Origin: UBA6136 sp964344495
GTDB taxonomy: Bacteria > Pseudomonadota > Gammaproteobacteria > Methylococcales > Methylococcaceae
Direction of reading: 5' to 3'
DNA: 18,156 nt
Assembly (NCBI GenBank): GCA_964344495.1
Contig: CAYFNI010000047.1
Coordinates: 1 to 18,156, forward strand
Part shown: one piece after another, positions 1 through 8,597 of the stretch
Layout of the letters: each line of letters starts with the position of its first letter
Numbering within the stretch: the stretch's first letter is position 1
The notes under the pieces: generated by a model
Seen by the model: the letters and a program-made list of their open reading frames with translations, nothing else
Database searches by the model: none
What the model was told of the DNA's origin: nothing
Program-made: the position numbers and the translations under genes

Positions 1-284
1 GGATCAAACCGTTTCACCGCTTTCATAAGGCCGATGTTGCCTTCCTGGATCAAGTCGGGCAATGGCAACCCGTAGCCGGTATAGCCGCGTGCCACATGGG
101 CGACAAACCGGAGGTTGGCGAGCACCAGCTGACGCGCAGCCTCCAGATCGCCGTCTTCCCGGAACCGGGTGGCCAGGGCCTGCTCCTCCTCGGCTTCCAT
201 GCGCGGAAGCTGGTTGATGGCCGCCATGTAGGTGTCGATCGAGCCGATCGAGAGGCTCGATGGCAGTGTCAATGCGTGAGTCAT
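1..284 (-). CDS. rpoH: RNA polymerase heat-shock sigma factor sigma-32 (RpoH), 5' part only
   Basis: Directs core RNA polymerase to heat-shock promoters. Only the first 94 residues are present; the gene continues past position 1. The visible part holds region 1.2 and the start of region 2, including LRFVAHVARGYTGYGLPLPD (residues 58-77) and DLIQEGNIGLMKAV (77-90), which are hallmarks of RpoH rather than RpoD or RpoS. The ATG at 284 is preceded by AGGGGGAA about five bases upstream, so the start is well supported. It lies 72 bases downstream of ftsX on the same strand, the usual ftsE-ftsX-rpoH order. A perfect CIRCE operator sits in that gap (319-345), and an 8 bp hairpin lies at bases +24 to +47 of the coding region (238-261). 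The core-binding region and the DNA-binding region 4 are outside the window. Confidence 0.95.
   Translation of the reverse strand, partial: MTHALTLPSSLSIGSIDTYMAAINQLPRMEAEEEQALATRFREDGDLEAARQLVLANLRFVAHVARGYTGYGLPLPDLIQEGNIGLMKAVKRFD
238..261 (-). other. Hairpin in the 5' coding region of rpoH mRNA (possible thermosensor arm)
   Basis: The mRNA can pair ATCGAGCC with GGCTCGAT (8 bp, perfect) around the eight-base loop TCTCGATC, at +24 to +47 of the rpoH coding sequence. In E. coli, secondary structure in the 5' coding part of rpoH mRNA blocks translation at low temperature. A similar role is inferred from position only; no pairing with the start codon or ribosome site was worked out. Confidence 0.35.
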
Positions 285-315
285 GTGATTCCCCCTGTGT
301 TGGAATGCCTAGTTC

Positions 316-345
316 ATGTTAGCACTCTAGGACAAGGAGTGCTAA
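316..345 (-). promoter_or_regulatory. Candidate sigma-70 promoter of rpoH embedded in the CIRCE operator
   Basis: On the minus strand TTAGCA (345-340) and TAACAT (321-316) are 18 bases apart and each matches the sigma-70 consensus at 4 of 6 bases. Both hexamers overlap the CIRCE arms, so a bound repressor would cover the promoter. Transcription would begin near 309, about 25 bases before the ATG. The hexamers are partly set by the operator sequence itself, so this is a weak call. Confidence 0.3.
319..345 (-). promoter_or_regulatory. CIRCE operator (HrcA binding site) upstream of rpoH
   Basis: TTAGCACTC (319-327), a nine-base spacer, and GAGTGCTAA (337-345) form a perfect 9-9-9 inverted repeat identical to the CIRCE consensus. 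CIRCE is bound by the heat-shock repressor HrcA, classically in front of groESL and dnaK. Here it lies 35 bases upstream of the rpoH start and 11 bases past the ftsX stop, so rpoH is the only sensible target. As an RNA hairpin in the 5' leader it could also affect message stability, as described for other CIRCE elements. hrcA itself is not in this window. Confidence 0.93.
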
Positions 346-356
346 CGTAGGTTCAC

Positions 357-1346
357 CTACTCGGGTTCAATCTCTCGCAAAAAGTGGGAAACCACGATCC
401 ATGCGCCCAGCATACCGAGTAGCGTCGCGCTGCCCAGCAGGATGGCGGTGTCGGTCAGACTCAGGAACGACAGCCGGTATGGGCTGCCGTAGAGTTCGGC
501 CAATTGGTTGGCGGGCGTGCGGACCCAGAGGATCAGCAGATTCGCCAGCCCCCAGGCCAGTCCGGCGCCGAGGAAGGCATACCAGAATCCGGAATGAATA
601 AAGGGTCGGCGGATGAAGTGATGGGTGGCGCCGAGGAGTTTGGCGACGCCGATTTCCTCGCGCCGGTTCTGCAACTCCAGCCGGATGGTGTTGCCCACGA
701 TGAACAACACGCCGAATCCCAGCAGCACGCTGAAGGCGGCGGCGCAGCGCTGGCCGATCTCCAGCAGGGCTTGCAGCTTTTCCAGCCATTCACTGTCGAA
801 CTGCACCTTGTCGGCTTCCGGCAGGGTTTTGAGTTCAGCCAAGAGTTGCGCGACCGAGTGCGCATCTGCGGCGGCCGGCTGGACCACGATGACAGCGGGT
901 AGCGGGTTGCTGTTCAAGGACGCCAGCGCCTCGGCGAAGCCGCTGTAGGCAGCGAGTTCCTTCAGGCCCTCTTCCTTGGTGATGAGGGTGGCCGACGTCA
1001 AGGCGGGATTCTGGCTGAGTTTTTCCGCGACCTTTTTGGCCGCCTCGTTGCTCAGTGTCGGTTTCAGGAACAGCGAGATGGCGCCGGTGGTTTCCAGCGC
1101 ATCGACCGGTTGCCGGGCATTGAGAATCAGGGCATGAAAACTGGCCGGCAGGGCGAGCGCAATCGCCACCACCAGAATCGTCAGCGTGCTGGCGACCGGG
1201 GTTTCCCAGATTCGGGCCAGGCTGGCCTTGAGTGAATCCAGCTGCAAGGTCAGGTAGGCCCGGAGCCGGTCGGACAGGCGGGCATCGGTGTTCAGCGGCT
1301 GCCGGAAGATGCCGCGTCGGAAGACGGGTTTACGTTTGAACGCCAT
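357..1346 (-). CDS. ftsX: Cell division protein FtsX (permease of the FtsEX complex)
   Basis: Inner-membrane partner of FtsE. The complex acts at the division septum and controls peptidoglycan hydrolases through the periplasmic loop of FtsX. The 329-residue length is normal for proteobacteria. Four hydrophobic segments are visible near residues 52-76, 200-220, 253-276 and 300-321. The large loop between the first two (about 77-195) is the expected periplasmic domain. The motif RREEIGVAKLLGA (228-240), just after the second membrane segment, is the conserved cytoplasmic part of this permease family. The N-terminus is basic and cytoplasmic. The ATG is three bases after the ftsE stop, indicating translational coupling, and rpoH follows. 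Confidence 0.95.
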   Translation of the reverse strand: MAFKRKPVFRRGIFRQPLNTDARLSDRLRAYLTLQLDSLKASLARIWETPVASTLTILVVAIALALPASFHALILNARQPVDALETTGAISLFLKPTLSNEAAKKVAEKLSQNPALTSATLITKEEGLKELAAYSGFAEALASLNSNPLPAVIVVQPAAADAHSVAQLLAELKTLPEADKVQFDSEWLEKLQALLEIGQRCAAAFSVLLGFGVLFIVGNTIRLELQNRREEIGVAKLLGATHHFIRRPFIHSGFWYAFLGAGLAWGLANLLILWVRTPANQLAELYGSPYRLSFLSLTDTAILLGSATLLGMLGAWIVVSHFLREIEPE

Positions 1347-1349
1347 GGG

Positions 1350-2009
1350 TTATTCAGCCTCGACCAGTTTGCCGTGCTCCAGACGCAGCGCGCGACGGCT
1401 GAAGCGACGGACCAGATTCATGTCATGGCTGGCGATCAGCACGGTAACGCCGACGTCGTTGAATTCGCGAAACATGCGCATGATTTCTTCCGCCAGTTCG
1501 GGGTCGAGGTTGCCAGTCGGTTCGTCCGCCAGAATCAGCGGTGGCTTGTGCACGATGGCCCGGGCAATGCCGACCCGTTGCTGTTCGCCGCCAGACAGCG
1601 CCAGCGGCAGCCGCTTTTCCTTTTTCAACAAGCCGACCTTGTCCAGCGCGGCGCGAACGCGGCGCCCGACATCATGGGGGTTGTGGCCGGTAATGAGTAG
1701 CGGCAGGGCGACATTCTCGAAGACGCTGCGATCGTTCAGCAGCCGGTAATCCTGGAAGATCAGCCCCAGCTTGCGACGCAGATAGGGGATCTGGCGCTCC
1801 TTGAGGTTCTGGACCGCCACGCCGTCCAGCAGGATTTCGCCGCGACTTGGGCGTTCGATGGCGGGAATCAGGCGTAGCAGCGTACTCTTGCCGGCGCCCG
1901 AATGGCCGGTCAGAAAGACCAGATCGCCCCGATCAATGCGGAAACTCACGTCCGACAGGGCCTCGCCGCTGTCCGGATAGCGTTTCGTGACGTGTTTGAA
2001 TTCGATCAT
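1350..2009 (-). CDS. ftsE: Cell division ATP-binding protein FtsE
   Basis: ABC ATPase that energises FtsX at the septum. It has 219 residues, close to the 222 of E. coli FtsE. Walker A is GHSGAGKS (35-42), the Q-loop is in IFQDYRLL (84-91), the signature is LSGGEQQR (138-145), Walker B is LILADEPTGNLD (158-169), and the switch histidine is in ASHD (193-196). The frame stays open further upstream. I chose the ATG at 2009 because AGGA sits five bases before it and the protein then begins MIEFKHVTKRY, as in the family; an ATG at 2015 has no room for a ribosome site. It is followed by ftsX after a three-base gap. The gene upstream is a divergent flippase, not ftsY. Confidence 0.95.
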   Translation of the reverse strand: MIEFKHVTKRYPDSGEALSDVSFRIDRGDLVFLTGHSGAGKSTLLRLIPAIERPSRGEILLDGVAVQNLKERQIPYLRRKLGLIFQDYRLLNDRSVFENVALPLLITGHNPHDVGRRVRAALDKVGLLKKEKRLPLALSGGEQQRVGIARAIVHKPPLILADEPTGNLDPELAEEIMRMFREFNDVGVTVLIASHDMNLVRRFSRRALRLEHGKLVEAE

Positions 2010-2084
2010 GTGCATCCTGATGCGGCTCTGGATACGGGCCCTGGCGTATCGGTTGGTCGCGCTGAAAGCGGGTTTCCAGCTTGC

Positions 2085-2114
2085 ATGGTATCGGCTGGGC
2101 GTAAGACTTGGCAA
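2085..2114 (-). promoter_or_regulatory. Candidate sigma-70 promoter of ftsEX (and possibly rpoH)
   Basis: On the minus strand TTGCCA (2114-2109, 5 of 6 matches to -35) and TACCAT (2090-2085, 4 of 6 to -10) are separated by 18 bases. This gives a leader of about 70 bases before ftsE. No other pair in the 2010-2190 gap looked better on this strand. Confidence 0.35.
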
Positions 2115-2127
2115 AGTGCATGGGCGT

Positions 2128-2156
2128 TTGGGCTGGCGCGGGCGGGCCCGTACAAT
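2128..2156 (+). promoter_or_regulatory. Candidate sigma-70 promoter of the flippase gene
   Basis: TTGGGC (2128-2133, 3 of 6 matches) and TACAAT (2151-2156, 5 of 6 matches) are 17 bases apart. Transcription would start near 2163, which fits the GTG start at 2191 and argues against an ATG at 2155. The -10 box is good and the -35 box is poor. Confidence 0.4.
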
Positions 2157-2190
2157 GCGTCATTCTGTTGCTTCAGTGACTGACTGTGTC

Positions 2191-3675
2191 GTGAATCCTC
2201 TCCGCAAGCTTGCCTCGCAAACCGTCATCTATGGCCTGACCAGCATTCTCGGCCGCTTCCTGAATTATCTGCTGGTACCGCTCTATACCTATACGTTCCC
2301 GGCGGCGGCCTACGGGGTCGTATCCGAATTTTATGCGTACGCGGGCTTCTTTGCCGTGTTTCTGACCTTCGGCCTGGAAACCGGTTATTTCCGCTTTCGA
2401 AATCGCGCCGATGGTTCGGCTCAGGCGGCTTACCCGGCCGCGCTGGGGTTCGTGTTGCTGGCCAATCTGTTGTTCGTCGGGCTCATCGTCGGCTTTCGCC
2501 AGCCGCTGGCGACACTGCTGCAGTATCCCAGCCATCCTGAGTATCTGCTCTGGTTTGGCCTGATTCTCGCGATCGATGCAATCGCATCGCTGCCTTTTGC
2601 GCGTCTGCGCGCCGAGGAGCGTGCCTGGCGCTTTGCGGGCATCAAGCTGACCGAGATTTTCGTCGCCATCGGCCTCAACCTGCTATTTCTGGTGGGAATG
2701 CCGAAGCTGGCCGCGCTGTGGCCTGAAAATCCGCTGGTCAGACTCTACGATCCCGCCATGGGTGTCGGCTATATCTTCCTCGCCAACCTGATTGCCAGCG
2801 GGTTCAAACTGGTCTTGTTGCTGCCGCAGTTCGTCGGGTTCCGGTTCCGCGCCGGTGTGCCGGTGATGCGACCCCTGCTGGCCTATTCCCTGCCCATGGT
2901 CGTGATCGGGTTTGCCGGCATGATCAACGAGATGCTCGACCGCGCGATCCTCAAATATCTCCTGCCCTACGACCTGGACACCAATCTGCGGATGTTGGGC
3001 ATCTATGGTGCCTGCTACAAGCTGTCGATCCTGATGACGCTGTTCATACAGGCGTTTCGGTATGCTGGCGAGCCGTTCTTCTTTGCCTATGCCGGCCGGG
3101 CGGATGCTCCCCGGGCCTATGCAACGGTAATGCGCTATTTCGTCATCTTCTGCGTGTTCATTTTCCTGTTGGTGACCTTGTTCCTCGATCTGTTCAAATA
3201 CTTCATCGGCGAGGAATACCGCGAGGGCCTGGGGATCGTTCCGATTCTGCTGCTGGCCAACCTGTTCCTGGGCATCTACGTCAACCTGTCGATCTGGTAC
3301 AAGCTGACCGATCGTACCGGCCTGGGGGCCTGGGTGTCCGTTCTGGGCGCCATGCTCACCATCGGGCTGAATATCTGGTGGATTCCTCTGTTCGGTTACG
3401 CCGGCTCGGCCTGGGCCACCCTCGCCTGTTATGGCGGCATGACGCTGCTGTCGTGGGGGCTGGGCCGTCACTACTATCCCGTGCCCTATCCAGTGGGACG
3501 CATCGTGTTCTATCTGATTTTGGGTGTTGGGCTGTACGGGCTGGACCGGGAGTTCGTCGGGTTCTGCGGCTGGCATCCCGTCAAAACGGGTGCGGGACTG
3601 CTGGCGATCTATCTGTTGGTGGTGGCGGTGGCCGATGGGCGCCCCCTGTTGCGACGCCGCCCCGCCGCTGCCTGA
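2191..3675 (+). CDS. Polysaccharide/oligosaccharide flippase family protein (Wzx/MATE-like, multi-pass membrane)
   Basis: Predicted to move lipid-linked glycans across the inner membrane, by family resemblance (Polysacc_synt group of the MOP superfamily). With the GTG start it has 494 residues, and hydrophobic segments recur along the whole length, consistent with 12-14 helices. The N-terminus NPLRKLASQTVIYGLTSILG followed by FLNYLLVPLYTYTF is typical of the family. The open frame extends back to 1987, but that part overlaps the start of ftsE and is basic and non-conserved-looking. I prefer GTG 2191; the alternative is ATG 2155, which overlaps a -10 box. Neither has a clear Shine-Dalgarno site. 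No glycosyltransferase or polymerase genes adjoin it, so the substrate cannot be guessed. The sequence style recalls flippases common in Bacteroidetes. Confidence 0.85.
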   Translation: MNPLRKLASQTVIYGLTSILGRFLNYLLVPLYTYTFPAAAYGVVSEFYAYAGFFAVFLTFGLETGYFRFRNRADGSAQAAYPAALGFVLLANLLFVGLIVGFRQPLATLLQYPSHPEYLLWFGLILAIDAIASLPFARLRAEERAWRFAGIKLTEIFVAIGLNLLFLVGMPKLAALWPENPLVRLYDPAMGVGYIFLANLIASGFKLVLLLPQFVGFRFRAGVPVMRPLLAYSLPMVVIGFAGMINEMLDRAILKYLLPYDLDTNLRMLGIYGACYKLSILMTLFIQAFRYAGEPFFFAYAGRADAPRAYATVMRYFVIFCVFIFLLVTLFLDLFKYFIGEEYREGLGIVPILLLANLFLGIYVNLSIWYKLTDRTGLGAWVSVLGAMLTIGLNIWWIPLFGYAGSAWATLACYGGMTLLSWGLGRHYYPVPYPVGRIVFYLILGVGLYGLDREFVGFCGWHPVKTGAGLLAIYLLVVAVADGRPLLRRRPAAA

Positions 3676-3682
3676 GGGGTGG

Positions 3683-3704
3683 GCCGGGCCTCTGCGGGCC
3701 CGGC
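3683..3704. terminator. GC-rich hairpin between convergent genes, possible bidirectional terminator
   Basis: GCCGGGCC (3683-3690) pairs perfectly with GGCCCGGC (3697-3704) around the loop TCTGCG. It lies eight bases after the flippase stop and 13 bases beyond the stop of the convergent globin gene. No T-tract follows on either strand, so it does not meet the usual intrinsic-terminator rule. It may be a partial terminator or an mRNA 3'-end stabiliser. Confidence 0.45.
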
Positions 3705-3716
3705 GTTGCGCTCATG

Positions 3717-4190
3717 TCAGCGGCCAAACAGCGCCTGACGGGCGCGGCCAGTGGCCTCGAGCACGGTGTCGGTCAGCTCGTCAGCGATGTCCAGCTGGGC
3801 GAGACTGTCCCGCAAATGGTTGATGACCACATCGAAGTGCCGGTCCTTCAGACCCTTCTCGAAAAACCGCGAAAAGGCCTTGTGCAGGTCTGAGCCTTGA
3901 CCCGCCGCTTCGCCTTTCAGGGCCGTGATCAACAGGCATATGTGGGTGTCGGTAAGATCAGTGCGGTTAAGACCGAACAGGTAGTAATTCACCCGCGGGT
4001 CACTCACCAGTTTCTCGCTCAGCTGCTCTGCCAGGGAGTAGATGCCCTCCATGCCGCCCAGTTGCTCGATCGGGCAGCGTTCTTCAGCAGGCGGTGCGGA
4101 TGGTGCAGGCGCAGCCTGGGTTTGGGCTGGCCGAACGTCCTCGGCCGGGGCTTCGATGATCTCTTCTTGCTGTTCAGGCTCTGAACTCAT
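3717..4190 (-). CDS. Truncated-hemoglobin (group 1)-like protein with acidic/Pro-Ala-rich N-terminal extension
   Basis: The 157 residues split into a low-complexity head (1-37, Glu-rich then Ala/Pro-rich) and a globin-like core (about 41-155). Core landmarks of group 1 truncated globins are IEQLGGMEGIYSLAEQLSEK (41-60), SDPRVNYYLFGLN (63-75), LITALKGE (87-94) and HFDVVINHLRDSL (118-130). Aligning from memory, the usual B10 Tyr falls on Ser58 and the proximal F8 His on Phe106, with about three extra residues before HFD. Haem binding as in typical family members is therefore doubtful; His103 or His118 could substitute. The ATG at 4190 follows GAGGAGA at ideal spacing, which settles the start. 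It lies 141 bases downstream of the rhomboid gene on the same strand. Globin ancestry is fairly likely; oxygen or NO function is not supported. Confidence 0.75.
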   Translation of the reverse strand: MSSEPEQQEEIIEAPAEDVRPAQTQAAPAPSAPPAEERCPIEQLGGMEGIYSLAEQLSEKLVSDPRVNYYLFGLNRTDLTDTHICLLITALKGEAAGQGSDLHKAFSRFFEKGLKDRHFDVVINHLRDSLAQLDIADELTDTVLEATGRARQALFGR

Positions 4191-4331
4191 GGGTCTCTCC
4201 TCAATAGACGGCCGCTCGGGTCGGCCCTTGTTATGGGTCTGGCGCGGCAGGCGGCCAGGGTGTCCTCTCCTGGCATTGGAGGGCGCGGACATTCTTTCAG
4301 AATTGCCGGGGTGGCTCCAGTGTTTCGCGTC

Positions 4332-5075
4332 TTACCAGGGATGGCGCACTCCGCCGGCGCGGGGTTGAAGCAGCTCCGGTCGATGCATCGGCCCGACCAG
4401 CAGCCAGCCGGCGACAAACCCGCCGACATGGGCCCAGAACGCCACACCGCCGCCCGCTCCCTGCAAGGCGGGAATGCCGGCGGCCAGCTGGATGAAAAAC
4501 CAGTAACCCAGCATGGCGATGGCGGGCAGGGTCACCGTGGATGAATAAAAGCCGAGGAAAATGAACGTCTGGACGCGGGCGTGAGGATACAGTCGGGCAT
4601 AGCCCCCCATCACGCCGCCAATGGCGCCGGAGGCGCCGACCATGGGGATGGCGGCGGCCGGGTTCGAGAGAATCTGCGCCCCGGCGGCAGCCAGACCGCA
4701 CAGCAGGTAAAAGACCGAAAAGCGCAGCGATCCCATCGCGTCCTCGACATTGTCGCCGAACACCCAGAGGAACCAGAGGTTGCCGAGCAGGTGGAACCAG
4801 CCGCCATGCAGGAACATGTGCGTGATCAGGCTGAGCGCCGGCGTGCTCTCATCGATTCGGCAGGCGAGATTCTCCCCCAGCGGCACCAGCGTGCCAGGGG
4901 GCGTCGTGTGCAGCAGTTCGCCGGGAATCAGGCCCCATTCGCACAGGGAGCGGGCTAACAATTCACCGCTGCCAAAGCCCTGGACCAGCGCCCAGCTGGC
5001 CGCATTGAGGCCGATGATTGCGATTACCGCCAGCGGTGTCCTGAGGGTGGGATTTTCATCACGTAAGGGGATCAT
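4332..5075 (-). CDS. Rhomboid family intramembrane serine protease
   Basis: Cleaves transmembrane substrates within the inner membrane. It has 247 residues with several hydrophobic helices. The family landmarks are HMFLHGGWFHLLGNLWFLWV (86-105) in the L1/TM2 region, the nucleophile Ser149 in GASGAIGG (147-154) and the catalytic His216 in AHVGGFVAGW (215-224), so the Ser-His dyad is intact. A roughly 45-residue loop before the HMFLHGG motif is typical of bacterial members with a large periplasmic L1. The ATG at 5075 has GAGG five bases upstream; the longer in-frame start at 5150 adds a hydrophilic, non-family N-terminus and is rejected. It sits 92 bases downstream of priA on the same strand. 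Substrates are unknown. Confidence 0.9.
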   Translation of the reverse strand: MIPLRDENPTLRTPLAVIAIIGLNAASWALVQGFGSGELLARSLCEWGLIPGELLHTTPPGTLVPLGENLACRIDESTPALSLITHMFLHGGWFHLLGNLWFLWVFGDNVEDAMGSLRFSVFYLLCGLAAAGAQILSNPAAAIPMVGASGAIGGVMGGYARLYPHARVQTFIFLGFYSSTVTLPAIAMLGYWFFIQLAAGIPALQGAGGGVAFWAHVGGFVAGWLLVGPMHRPELLQPRAGGVRHPW

Positions 5076-5167
5076 GGTGGCCTCGCCGGGGTGGGTTGAG
5101 GGAAGGCATCCTACGCTAGCCGGGCTCCGGGTGTGATCCGGATACTGCACACGTGTCAGGTTTTGTT

Positions 5168-7408
<2,241 letters not shown>

Positions 7409-7554
7409 GCGTCGGCGATCGGGAGGGCGTCTGCCGGCAACGACATTTTTCCGGCGACGAAAATTTTATACACTGGGCGTCAGTCAACCACGAATCAATT
7501 GCTTAGCGTTCGATCAATGTAGAAAAAAACGACACGATCCTTACCGGAGGTGAA
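7409..7554. promoter_or_regulatory. Divergent promoter region between priA and the HNH gene
   Basis: This gap is distinctly AT-richer than its surroundings, most of all at 7459-7473. There, overlapping -10-like boxes occur on both strands: TATACA at 7467-7472 on the plus strand and TATAAA on the minus strand just beside it. Neither has a convincing -35 partner at 16-18 bases. It is the only non-coding DNA available to drive both genes, so promoter function is inferred mainly from layout. Confidence 0.4.
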
Positions 7555-8148
7555 ATGATGGAAATCTGTCAGTTACAGGTATTGCGAACCGATGCCTCAG
7601 GCATGCCGCTGGAGTGGCTTGGCTATCAGGAGGCGGCAAAACTGTATCATCTGGGCATGGTGGCTTATAGCTGCGGCACACCGCTTTATACCCTGAGGGG
7701 TGGCATCAACGCCAAATCCGGTCTCCGCAGTCTGATCGAAGTCAACTCCATCATTGCCACCCATCATTCACATCGCAAGGGTCGTGGGGTCAGCCATGAG
7801 TATGTCCCGCCGCTGAGCAACCCGGCCCTGTTCCGTCGCGATGATCATCTGTGTCTGTATTGCGGGTCCCAGTTTCGCTACGGTGACTTGTCCCGCGATC
7901 ACGTCAAACCGCTCAGTCTGGGGGGGCGCGATCATTGGGGCAACGTCGTGACGGCCTGCAAGCGCTGCAACAACCACAAGGCCGGCCGTACTCCCGAGCA
8001 GGCGGGCATGCAGCTGCTGGCCATTCCATTCACCCCGACTCATGCCGAATACGTCTATCTGCAGGGGCGGCGGGTGCTGAGCGATCAGATGGAGTTTCTA
8101 CGGGCACACTTCCCGCGCCAAAGCCCGCTGCACCGGCGCCAATGTTGA
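7555..8148 (+). CDS. HNH endonuclease family protein
   Basis: Predicted metal-dependent nuclease of the HNH (McrA-like) superfamily; its target is unknown. The 197 residues have an N-terminal half (about 5-85) with EWLGYQEAAKLYHLGMVAY (20-38) and the RGGIN segment that precedes the nuclease in a widespread proteobacterial subfamily. The HNH module follows: CLYC (100-103), RDHVKPLSLGG (114-124, the DH metal/catalytic pair at 115-116), N130, and CKRCNNHK (135-142). Both CxxC zinc knuckles are intact. GGAGGTGA lies just upstream of two adjacent ATGs. The first (7555) is four bases from GGAGG and the second (7558) seven, so the second may be used. No methylase or restriction partner is nearby, and relatives look like solitary chromosomal genes rather than restriction enzymes. 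The next gene starts 11 bases after its stop. Confidence 0.88.
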   Translation: MMEICQLQVLRTDASGMPLEWLGYQEAAKLYHLGMVAYSCGTPLYTLRGGINAKSGLRSLIEVNSIIATHHSHRKGRGVSHEYVPPLSNPALFRRDDHLCLYCGSQFRYGDLSRDHVKPLSLGGRDHWGNVVTACKRCNNHKAGRTPEQAGMQLLAIPFTPTHAEYVYLQGRRVLSDQMEFLRAHFPRQSPLHRRQC

Positions 8149-8159
8149 GGCCCCGCAAC

Positions 8160-8558
8160 ATGCGATTCGTACCTGCCGCGGCGGTGCCGCGCCATCCGAT
8201 AGCGCTGCTGTGCGTCTGCGCCGCTCTGGCTTGGAGTGGCGGCACGGTGGCGGATGTCGGCATCTACACCGCCAAGGTGATGGCGATGGATGGCACCTAT
8301 GGGTTGTACGACATGAGTCGGGCGGTACCGGACGGCGCCTATCGGGTGCCGGTGGAGATCGAGGATGATGAAGTCACCCAAATCCTCTGGCCGGAGGGCA
8401 AGCGCATGAGCGTGGTGGGCGGAACCTTGCACGGTCTGCGGGCATCCGCCATGAGCAATCAAGGGCAGCGGTTCCAGATCGAGATCATCGACGACCGCTT
8501 TCATCGGGAGGATACGGCCAATGACAGCGTGTCCGACTCGCAGCCCGACGACGATTAG
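8160..8558 (+). CDS. Small exported protein of unknown function
   Basis: I do not recognise a named family. The 132 residues begin with a likely signal peptide: Arg2, then a hydrophobic core around PIALLCVCAALAWSGG (13-28) and a probable cut after TVA (about 29-31). The mature part of about 100 residues includes YGLYDMSRAVPDGAYRVPVE, ILWPEGKRMSVVGG and RFQIEIIDDRF, suggesting a small beta-rich periplasmic domain. The tail is acidic (SDSQPDDD). ATG 8160 has GAGG nine bases upstream. The earlier in-frame ATG at 8142 overlaps the HNH stop and lacks a ribosome site. Close spacing suggests cotranscription with the HNH gene, but a nuclease and an exported protein have no obvious shared task. It ends 39 bases before the convergent prmC stop. 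Confidence 0.7.
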   Translation: MRFVPAAAVPRHPIALLCVCAALAWSGGTVADVGIYTAKVMAMDGTYGLYDMSRAVPDGAYRVPVEIEDDEVTQILWPEGKRMSVVGGTLHGLRASAMSNQGQRFQIEIIDDRFHREDTANDSVSDSQPDDD

Positions 8559-8597
8559 CGCAGCGCCGGACGTTTGCCTGAAAGGGCCGGGCAGGTC

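Noticed and set aside
1987..2190. N-terminal extension of the flippase to ATG 1987 or 2155
   Set aside because: 1987 lies inside ftsE, and the ATG at 2155 overlaps a -10 box. The conserved family start is at 2191.
2683..3576. Minus-strand open frame of 297 codons antisense to the flippase
   Set aside because: It is Gln/Glu/His-rich, the usual antisense image of a hydrophobic membrane protein, with no domain or ribosome site.
5100..5167. Possible terminator between priA and the rhomboid gene
   Set aside because: Only a 5 bp stem (TCCGG/CCGGA) without a T-tract is present, together with a short ACACGTGT palindrome; no convincing structure.
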